Assembly (NCBI GenBank): GCA_001770785.1
Contig: MERZ01000236.1
Location: forward strand, 1,006-6,218
DNA from: Burkholderiales bacterium RIFCSPHIGHO2_12_FULL_61_11
GTDB lineage: Bacteria; Pseudomonadota; Gammaproteobacteria; Burkholderiales; Burkholderiaceae_C
Length of the DNA stretch: 5,213 bases
Direction of reading: 5' to 3'
Below the pieces are notes generated by a model that saw nothing but the letters and a program-made list of their open reading frames with translations, ran no database searches and was not told the DNA's origin. Made by a program: the position numbers and the translations under genes. Below, piece after piece: positions 1-3,997 of this stretch (its first letter is position 1; each line of letters begins with the position of its first letter).

Positions 1-261
1 CGGCCGCACGATCTGGGCGTGCAGCGCTATGCACCGGGTGCGCAGGTCATTGTGGCGCAGCTGACGCGGGCGCGGGTCATCGGGCCGATTGCCCGGCTGG
101 AACTTATTCCCGTGGAAGCCCACAAACAGACGGACAATCTGTCTGCCGATTCCTTGATTGAGGTGCAAATGGCTGCGCAGCAGTTCAGGGACATGGGGCT
201 GAGGGAGGGCGAAACGCTGGTGTTGACAGCGCGCAAAGCCCGCGTTTTTGTTGAAAATTGA
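1..261 (+). CDS. cysA: Sulfate/thiosulfate ABC transporter ATP-binding protein, C-terminal part
   Basis: The frame is open from base 1 to the TGA at 259-261, giving the last 86 residues of a longer protein. It opens with RPHDLGVQRYAPGAQ and continues with QLTRARVIGPIARLELIP and a closing RKARVF. This is the pattern of the C-terminal TOBE-like regulatory domain of CysA, where 'VRPHD' begins the substrate-transporter-specific extension. The nucleotide-binding domain (Walker A, signature motif, Walker B) lies upstream of the window and cannot be checked. In the family, CysA is the cytoplasmic ATPase that powers sulfate and thiosulfate uptake through the membrane permeases CysT and CysW. A related ATPase of another oxyanion importer is possible from a fragment this short, but the RPHDL and IGPIARLEL wording favours CysA. 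Confidence 0.8.
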   Translation, partial: RPHDLGVQRYAPGAQVIVAQLTRARVIGPIARLELIPVEAHKQTDNLSADSLIEVQMAAQQFRDMGLREGETLVLTARKARVFVEN

Positions 262-271
262 ACGAGCATCC

Positions 272-292
272 TGACCGGGTGCGTCCGGTTCA
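272..292 (+). terminator. Weak hairpin between cysA and dsbB
   Basis: ACCGG at 274-278 can pair with CCGGT at 285-289 around a six-base loop, just past the cysA stop. No T-run follows, so this is at best a weak or rho-assisted terminator, and read-through into dsbB is possible. Confidence 0.25.
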
Positions 293-311
293 TTCCGTTT
301 AAAGGTTGAAG

Positions 312-818
312 ATGTTGTTTGATTTTTTTGACGTGATGCCACGGCGCATGCTGGCGCTGGTGTCTCTGGGCTGTGTGGCCATGCTGGTTTTTGGCCTGTA
401 TTTGCAGCATGCGGTGGGGCTGGAGCCTTGCCCCATGTGCATCGTGCAACGCTATGTGCTGTCGCTGATCGCCATCGTTGCAGGCATCACGGCTGCCACG
501 AACAAAAAAGGGCTGTTGCTCACGGGCTCTGGCTTGGTGGTGTTGCTGGCGGGATCTGGCGCGTTTGTGGCCATCCGCCAGAGCTGGCTGCAGTGGTATC
601 CGCCTGAATTTGCGACATGCGGCCGGGACTTTTACGGAATGATAGAAACCTTTCCGCTCAGGCGCGTGATCCCCATGCTTTTCAAGGGCAGCGGTGACTG
701 CTCCAAGGTGGACTGGACTTTTCTGGGCGGTTCGATTGCCAACTGGTCCTTTCTGAGCTTTGTCGTGATCGGTCTGATCGCGCTGACGCTGATAGCGCGG
801 CAGGCGCGCATGCGCTGA
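312..818 (+). CDS. dsbB: Disulfide bond formation protein B (DsbA:quinone oxidoreductase)
   Basis: DsbB is an inner-membrane protein that reoxidises periplasmic DsbA and passes the electrons to ubiquinone. The 168-residue product has the family size. It shows four hydrophobic segments at about residues 13-32, 48-62, 68-88 and 143-162. The first periplasmic loop carries the CPMC pair (C40, C43) followed by R47, matching the conserved quinone-site Arg of the EPCPMCIVQR motif. The second loop carries C103 and C130, the pair that exchanges with DsbA. All four essential cysteines are therefore present. ATG 312 is chosen because AAAGG at 301-305 lies six bases upstream. The in-frame TTG at 306 would abut that ribosome-binding site. 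The gene lies 50 bp after cysA, with no clear promoter in the gap, and a probable terminator follows its stop codon. Confidence 0.95.
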   Translation: MLFDFFDVMPRRMLALVSLGCVAMLVFGLYLQHAVGLEPCPMCIVQRYVLSLIAIVAGITAATNKKGLLLTGSGLVVLLAGSGAFVAIRQSWLQWYPPEFATCGRDFYGMIETFPLRRVIPMLFKGSGDCSKVDWTFLGGSIANWSFLSFVVIGLIALTLIARQARMR

Positions 819-836
819 GATGAAGCGCCGACGACC

Positions 837-869
837 AAGGCACCGAGCTACCAAGCCTGGTGCTTTTTT
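837..869 (+). terminator. Probable rho-independent terminator of dsbB
   Basis: GCACC at 840-844 pairs with GGTGC at 859-863. The stem extends by G-U and A-U pairs on both sides (837-839 with 864-866), and the 3' arm runs straight into six Ts at 864-869. It begins 18 bp after the dsbB stop. The loop is somewhat long at 12-14 bases, hence moderate confidence. Confidence 0.55.
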
Positions 870-1061
870 CATTTTCCGCGCAGCTCGCCGGCCATCAAGC
901 TGACCCCCAATGCGTTGTCGACCACCAGACCTTTGGCGCGATTCGGTACATTCAGGCTGCGTCGCGATGCAGAATTCGCGTTGTCGGCCTGTTCATGCCG
1001 GCTGGGCCATGGGAATGGATGGATGCAAAGCAGCATTTCAGCGCAATGCATTTCAGCGGAA
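870..1061. other. Stretch without a supportable gene; possible minus-strand gene remnant
   Basis: No + strand frame here looks coding. On the minus strand, a frame ending in TGA at 869-871 reads SLNVPNRAKGLVVDNALGVS and then LMAGELRGK. Over its last ~30 codons most third positions are G or C. That could be the 3' end of a gene that once converged on dsbB. Upstream of about 975 the same frame becomes a run of low-complexity, cysteine- and histidine-rich residues that does not look like protein. I do not recognise the fragment and cannot exclude chance. Confidence 0.2.
1033..1058. repeat. 11-bp direct repeat GCATTTCAGCG, two copies
   Basis: GCATTTCAGCG occurs at 1033-1043 and again at 1048-1058, a 15-bp period, in non-coding DNA upstream of the OsmB-like remnant. 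Nothing shows a function; it could be a simple tandem slip or a pair of binding half-sites. Confidence 0.5.
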
Positions 1062-1091
1062 TTGCCGCAAGATCGCAACGAATCGTAATAT
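1062..1091 (+). promoter_or_regulatory. Possible sigma70-type promoter before the OsmB-like remnant
   Basis: TTGCCG at 1062-1067 and TAATAT at 1086-1091 are 18 bp apart, in the locally most AT-rich part of the interval and about 40 bp upstream of the remnant's open frame. Hexamer matches of this quality occur by chance, so this is a candidate only. Confidence 0.3.
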
Positions 1092-1126
1092 TCTCGAACT
1101 ATCGCGATCCATAGAATCGAAATAAT

Positions 1127-1144
1127 GCCAATTTTCAAATTGGC
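1127..1144. repeat. Perfect 18-bp palindrome with a 2-base centre
   Basis: GCCAATTTTCAAATTGGC has two perfect 8-base arms around TC. It lies at the 5' edge of the OsmB-like remnant and downstream of the candidate promoter, so it could be an operator for a dimeric repressor. It could also be the trace of a deletion junction. No T-run follows, so it is not a terminator. Confidence 0.6.
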
Positions 1145-1258
1145 GCAGGGTGTTGTGTGGGCGGCTCGGTGCTGACCGGTGGCGACGCGCTGGGGACTGT
1201 CGGCGGCGCCGCGGTCGGCGGCGTCATTGGGCATGAGGTTGCCAAACCAAAAAAATAA
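1139..1258 (+). pseudogene. Truncated OsmB-like glycine-zipper lipoprotein remnant
   Basis: In the frame ending at TAA 1256-1258 the translation reads IGAGCCVGGSVLTGGDALG and then TVGGAAVGGVIGHEVAKPKK. This closely follows the C-terminal half of E. coli OsmB (as I recall it, GAG..., VLTDGSTLGT, GGAAVGGVIGHQVGK), an osmotically inducible outer-membrane lipoprotein with a Gly-zipper transmembrane hairpin. The N-terminal signal peptide and lipobox are missing: an in-frame TAG lies at 1112-1114 and there is no good start codon with a ribosome-binding site between. The stretch before VGG also appears about two residues shorter than in OsmB. An ATG at 1125 is in a different frame that ends at 1175, so a frameshift near 1140-1160 is possible. 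Most likely a decayed gene; a short expressed peptide from GTG 1157 is less likely. Confidence 0.6.
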
Positions 1259-1273
1259 GCAAGTAAGCAATTC

Positions 1274-1305
1274 AGTGCCTGCGACCGGCTCTGGTCGCAG
1301 GCGCT
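1274..1305 (+). terminator. Strong hairpin downstream of the OsmB-like remnant
   Basis: The arm at 1274-1286 pairs with 1293-1305 over 13 bp, with a single G-U pair, around a six-base loop; the core is CCTGCGACC/GGTCGCAGG. It starts 16 bp after the remnant's stop. No T-tract follows on the + strand, so termination would be imperfect. On the minus strand a T-rich stretch appears only about 20 bases beyond the stem. It was probably the terminator of the gene that decayed. Confidence 0.5.
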
Positions 1306-1344
1306 GCCTGTTACCAGCTCAGGAATTATTTTGCGGATTGGGCC

Positions 1345-1696
1345 AGCACAGCACGCGCCGGATCGTGGTGGCCAGTTCTAGTTTTTCGGCCCGAGCCTGG
1401 AGCGCAGGTGTACTCCGATGGCTCGGGCCTACCGGTCGCTGGGTGAACTGGGCACGGTCATGCTCGGCTCCCCATGCGTCCATGACGGAGTGCGTCGGGT
1501 GGCATCGGCGGCGGTTGAAGCGGAACACGAATTCATCAAGGTAGGCATCCAAATGCCCGGGCTGGACCGAGTCATGGTGTATGCCCAGAATTCCAGGACG
1601 AACAGCTCGCGAGGCATGTTGTTTTACCGTCTACGACAGCAAGCAGTGGTCACCGCCGCCCCGGTGACCTACGGCGATGTTGTGTCCAAGAATTGA
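1345..1696 (+). mobile_element. Degenerate IS1595-family transposase remnant
   Basis: Three + strand blocks in family order mark a decayed IS1595-type DDE transposase. PGAQVYSDGSG at 1396-1428 contains the 'SDG' Asp of the catalytic core. AYRSLGELG follows at 1427-1453, one frame over, so there is a frameshift near 1420-1428. SRGMLFYRLRQQAV...APVTYGDVV at 1607-1684, ending at TGA 1694-1696, is the typical C-terminal tail. The piece that should join the last two blocks is present but on the opposite strand (entry at 1508-1594). Weak similarity before 1396 (RIVVASSSFSA at 1359-1391) lies in yet another frame. The N-terminal zinc-ribbon half and the terminal inverted repeats are not seen. The element cannot be active. 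It lies directly upstream of the imuA operator, so part of the cassette leader may be element-derived. Confidence 0.7.
1508..1594 (-). pseudogene. Inverted internal segment of the IS1595-type transposase
   Basis: Read on the minus strand from 1594 to 1508, 29 codons give GILGIHHDSVQPG followed by HLDAYLDEFVFRFNRR. This is the highly characteristic IS1595 block that normally lies immediately before the SRG-LFYRL tail. Flanking + strand codons (VRRVAS ending at 1507, RTNSSRGMLF starting at 1595) belong to the same family and share one frame. The segment is a multiple of three, so flipping it joins them without a stop. Breakpoints are known only to within a few codons, and about five residues expected before LLGTH (LLKRW in relatives) seem lost. 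A second, oppositely oriented IS fragment is the alternative. Confidence 0.6.
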
Positions 1697-1725
1697 ACTT
1701 TCTGGTCCCAACGACGCAATACTCA

Positions 1726-1731
1726 TATACT
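1726..1731 (+). promoter_or_regulatory. -10-like hexamer of the imuA promoter
   Basis: TATACT matches the sigma70 -10 consensus at five of six positions. It overlaps the left half of the LexA-type site, as expected for a repressor-blocked promoter. No convincing -35 hexamer is present at 16-18 bp. The exact start of transcription is not determined. Confidence 0.45.
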
Positions 1732-1745
1732 GTGTTTTTAATCAG
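1730..1745 (+). promoter_or_regulatory. LexA-type SOS operator upstream of imuA
   Basis: CTGTGTTTTTAATCAG fits the E. coli/beta-proteobacterial LexA pattern CTGT-N8-ACAG with one change in the right half (TCAG). With the outer bases it forms the symmetric ACTG-N10-CAGT at 1729-1746. The spacer is AT-rich, as usual. It ends 63 bp before the preferred imuA ATG and overlaps the -10-like hexamer. imuA-imuB-dnaE2 cassettes are characteristically LexA-repressed, so position and context support the call. Confidence 0.7.
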
Positions 1746-1808
1746 TTAATGGTAGCTGCTGGAGCTAAGTGGATACCCCTTGTTATTTGACCTGATTTGA
1801 GCTTTCCC

Positions 1809-2603
1809 ATGCTTTCACCAACCTCCATGAAACTTGCCTTGCCGGATTTCGCCCACGTATGGCGCGCCGGTGAGCTGGGCAGCGCAAGCCTGCCTGGCGT
1901 GGATACCGGTTACGCCGCGCTCAACCAGGTGTTGCCCGGTGGCGGCTGGCCCCAGGGCGCGCTGGTTGAGCTGCTGCAGCCGCAGCCGGGCCTGCACGAA
2001 TGGGGCTTGCTGGCGCCTGCGCTGGCCGGCATGCAGCTGGTTGCGCCTGGCCAGTTCATGGTGCTGGTGGGCGCGCCGTATTGGCCATTTGGCCCGGCGC
2101 TGGGGGCGCGTCAGCTCAACATGCAGCGCCTGCTGTGCGTGCAGGCAAATGAACAAGGCAGGGGGCCGGCGCTGCTCTGGGCCACGCGCGAGGCCCTGCA
2201 ATGCGCCGACGTTGCCAGCGTGCTGGCCTGGCTGCCAGAGGCCCGTAGCGCCCATTTGCGCCGTCTGCAAATCGCCGCCCACGCGCACAACAAGCTGCTG
2301 TTTGTGTTTCGCCCCTTGCGGGCGCAGCACGAGTCATCGCCTGCGCCGCTACGCCTGCTGCTCGATGGCGCGATGAGTGAGCAGGGCAATCTATGGGTGC
2401 ATGTGCTCAAACGCCGAGGCCCGCCGCTGGCTTCGCCGGTGCTGCTGGCGACGCGGCCCGCCCGATTGGCGCTCCTGCTGGCAGCCAGCCGGGAGCGGGC
2501 GCGCCGCCGCTGGGAAGAACTCGCGCCGGCCGTTCCTGCGCCGCATCCTTCACTGCGGAGTTCCCATGCGCTGGATCGCACTGCAAGCCCGCATCACCTG
2601 TGA
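1809..2603 (+). CDS. imuA: ImuA, translesion DNA synthesis accessory protein
   Basis: This 264-residue protein is the RecA/SulA-like accessory subunit of the ImuA-ImuB-DnaE2 mutasome, acting in the cytoplasm at stalled forks. After a short N-terminus (LPDFAHVWRAGEL), residues 43-56 read LPGGGWPQGALVEL. This is the conserved ImuA counterpart of the RecA P-loop region, but without a full GxxxxGK[ST]. Also conserved are LQIAAHA and LFVFRP near the middle, and VHVLKRRG at residues 197-204. ATG 1809 is preferred; TTG 1797 (after a stop at 1788) and ATG 1827 are in frame, and none has a strong ribosome-binding site, so the start is uncertain by up to six codons. The 3' end overlaps imuB by 38 bp, implying translational coupling. 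The identification rests equally on the neighbours: ImuA proteins are poorly conserved, but the order imuA-imuB-dnaE2 is diagnostic. Confidence 0.9.
   Translation: MLSPTSMKLALPDFAHVWRAGELGSASLPGVDTGYAALNQVLPGGGWPQGALVELLQPQPGLHEWGLLAPALAGMQLVAPGQFMVLVGAPYWPFGPALGARQLNMQRLLCVQANEQGRGPALLWATREALQCADVASVLAWLPEARSAHLRRLQIAAHAHNKLLFVFRPLRAQHESSPAPLRLLLDGAMSEQGNLWVHVLKRRGPPLASPVLLATRPARLALLLAASRERARRRWEELAPAVPAPHPSLRSSHALDRTASPHHL
2557..2560 (+). promoter_or_regulatory. Ribosome-binding site that fixes the imuB start
   Basis: GGAG at 2557-2560 lies five bases before ATG 2566, inside the 3' end of imuA. It supports the start that gives the family's MRWIAL N-terminus over the long in-frame extension that opens far upstream within imuA. 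Confidence 0.65.
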
Positions 2604-3987
2604 CGCTGCGCCTGCGCTGATCGACGAGGCGGCGGCGCAGCGGGCGTTGGGCTGCATGGCGCTGGGCTTTACCCCGCGCGTGGTGCTGGTCGACGAAACC
2701 GTGTTGATGGAAGTCTCAGGCAGCCTTCGCCTGTTTGGCGGCTTGAGCCGGCTGGCGCAGCGCCTGGCGCAACTGGCGGATCAATTTTTTGAACAAAACA
2801 AAGTGCCAGCCCATATGGAACGGGCACAAGGCGCTACATCGTTAATAGCGCTTGGGCGCTTGCGTCAGTTGCGTTGCCAACCCGGGGCCGCCTGCAAACG
2901 GGTGGCCGACTTGCCCATGGACACGCTTACGGCCGCCCGGCCGCACCTGGCCGTGCTGGAGCGGGTGGGTTGCCGCAGCTGGGACGACTTGCTGCGCCTG
3001 CCGCGAGGGGGCGTGGCCCGGCGCTTTGGCGCGCCGCTGCTGCAGGCACTTGACCGCGCCCGGGGGCACGCGCCAGACGTCTATGAATGGCTGGCGCTGC
3101 CCCAGTCTTTTGATGAAAAACTGGAACTCGATGCGCTGGTGACCCATGCGCCAGCGCTGATGGCAGGCGCCCTGCGCTTGCTGGTGCATTTGCAGGCATT
3201 GCTGCTCGGCCGCCAGAGCGGGCTTTGCGCCCTCAAACTGGTCTGGCACTTCGACCCGCGCCGCGATGTTCCGCCCACGGGCGAGCTGCTCATCCGCACG
3301 GCCCAGCCCGCGCAGGATTTGCGCCATGTCGCGCGCCTCGTTGCCGAACACCTGGCGCAGCAGCGTTTGCCAGCGCCTGTCACTGCTTTAAGCCTGCAAT
3401 CGCTGGAGACTGAAAAGCTGACCGATTCGGCAGCCGCCACCGGCAGCCTGTTGATGCAGGCGCGCCAGCAAGGCGACAGCGCGCTGCAGCTGATCGAGCG
3501 CTTGAGCGCCAGGCTGGGCCCGACCCAGGTGCAAGCCTGGCAGCCATGTGCAGACCACAGGCCCGAGCAGATGCAGCGCTGGATCAGCGCCCAAAGTGCT
3601 ATTAAATCAATAGCTGCTAGTGCATGTCCTGAAAGAGCTAGAGGCCTGAATGATCTAAAAAATGAGATCAAAATAGAAGCCCTGTACCCGACCTGGTTGC
3701 TGCCCGAGCCGCTCAAGCTGGCGTGCGTAGGCAACAGCCCGGTGTACCAGGGCCGGCTGGTGCGACTGGCCGGACCGCAGCGTCTGGAAGCCACCGGCTG
3801 GCTGATGCCTGGCGATGGGGCGGGTGAGGGCGAACGTGGCAAGCCCCCGGCGATCCGTGATTACTTCATTTACCGCAGCCTGCAGGCGGGCCTGCTGTGG
3901 ATTTACAGCGAGCGTTTGCCCGTGGCTGCGCAGCAAGCGGTACACGGGCAGCCGCGCGCCTGGTACCTGCACGGATTTTTTGCCTGA
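2566..3987 (+). CDS. imuB: ImuB, inactive Y-family polymerase-like mutagenesis protein
   Basis: The 473-residue product is ImuB, a Y-family (DinB/UmuC-like) fold protein that bridges DnaE2 and ImuA, and in studied species the sliding clamp, without polymerase activity. It begins MRWIAL, the family N-terminus, where active Y-family enzymes have the D-x-D-x-FFASVE metal site. [27 protein letters not shown] (about residues 44-66) corresponds to the palm region. A helix-hairpin-helix-like segment follows ([21 protein letters not shown], ~127-147). The C-terminal part carries the family phrases [39 protein letters not shown] and [11 protein letters not shown] do not see a clear QLxLF clamp-binding motif. 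Two AT-rich palindromic repeats lie in frame at residues ~76-95 and ~343-370, and both look like insertions relative to the family. The gene overlaps imuA by 38 bp and ends 10 bp before dnaE2. Confidence 0.93.
   Translation: MRWIALQARITCDAAPALIDEAAAQRALGCMALGFTPRVVLVDETVLMEVSGSLRLFGGLSRLAQRLAQLADQFFEQNKVPAHMERAQGATSLIALGRLRQLRCQPGAACKRVADLPMDTLTAARPHLAVLERVGCRSWDDLLRLPRGGVARRFGAPLLQALDRARGHAPDVYEWLALPQSFDEKLELDALVTHAPALMAGALRLLVHLQALLLGRQSGLCALKLVWHFDPRRDVPPTGELLIRTAQPAQDLRHVARLVAEHLAQQRLPAPVTALSLQSLETEKLTDSAAATGSLLMQARQQGDSALQLIERLSARLGPTQVQAWQPCADHRPEQMQRWISAQSAIKSIAASACPERARGLNDLKNEIKIEALYPTWLLPEPLKLACVGNSPVYQGRLVRLAGPQRLEATGWLMPGDGAGEGERGKPPAIRDYFIYRSLQAGLLWIYSERLPVAAQQAVHGQPRAWYLHGFFA
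2779..2851 (-). repeat. Palindromic AT-rich repeat, copy 1, inside imuB
   Basis: The 59-base core at 2791-2849 reads on the minus strand from GCTATTAACG to TTTTGTTC. By hand it matches the dnaE2 copy (4421-4479) at about 38 of 59 positions with no gaps. The hairpin arms sit at the same places. Here GCCC 2809-2812 pairs with GGGC 2822-2825, and AGTGCC 2802-2807 with GGCGCT 2830-2835. The repeat is translated in frame as about 20 residues ([20 protein letters not shown]) in ImuB. Its AT-rich flank (ATTTTTTGAACAAAAC) contrasts with the surrounding GC-rich codons. Confidence 0.55.
3592..3676 (+). repeat. Palindromic AT-rich repeat, copy 2, inside imuB
   Basis: An AT-rich island in a GC-rich gene runs GCTATTAAATCAATAGCTGC (3598-3617), ...GAAAGAGCTAGAGGCC, then an A-rich tail TGATCTAAAAAATGAGATC. 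It resembles the TAGCTGCTAG-GC...GC-CTAGAGGCC repeats I recall from Comamonadaceae genomes (recollection, not a search). Similarity to the other two copies is weaker and mostly in the GCTATT left end and overall layout. It is translated in frame as residues ~343-370 ([20 protein letters not shown] and on) just before the conserved [11 protein letters not shown], where family members usually have a shorter linker. Confidence 0.5.
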
Positions 3988-3997
3988 GCAAGCGAAC

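Noticed and set aside
306..311. TTG at 306 as the dsbB start
   Set aside because: It directly abuts the AAAGG ribosome-binding site; ATG 312 has proper six-base spacing and gives the usual N-terminus.
27..872. Long minus-strand open frame (281 codons) opposite cysA and dsbB
   Set aside because: It is antisense to two genes with clear family motifs; its translation is Arg/His/Gln-rich with no recognisable domain.
1508..1528. Plus-strand LKR (1516-1524) as the LLKRW block of the transposase
   Set aside because: These bases are antisense to RFNR of the clear minus-strand HLDAYLDEFVFRFNRR block, so the resemblance is coincidental.
1179..1544. 121-codon plus-strand frame across the OsmB remnant and IS remnant
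   Set aside because: It crosses two unrelated features and the hairpin at 1274-1305 in a frame unrelated to the OsmB or main transposase frames. Only short transposase-like scraps appear in it.
1834..2376. +1-frame open reading frame inside imuA (180 codons)
   Set aside because: Cys/Arg/Trp-rich translation typical of an out-of-frame reading of GC-rich coding DNA.
2377..2565. 63-codon N-terminal extension of imuB within imuA
   Set aside because: The extension is Arg/Cys/Trp-rich out-of-frame imuA sequence. ATG 2566 has a GGAG site and yields the family MRWIAL start.
1815..2581. Minus-strand open frames opposite imuA
   Set aside because: High-GC shadow frames with low-complexity composition and no family motifs.
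3081..3842. 253-codon minus-strand frame opposite imuB
   Set aside because: Ser/Arg/Ala-rich shadow of the imuB frame, which has strong family matches.
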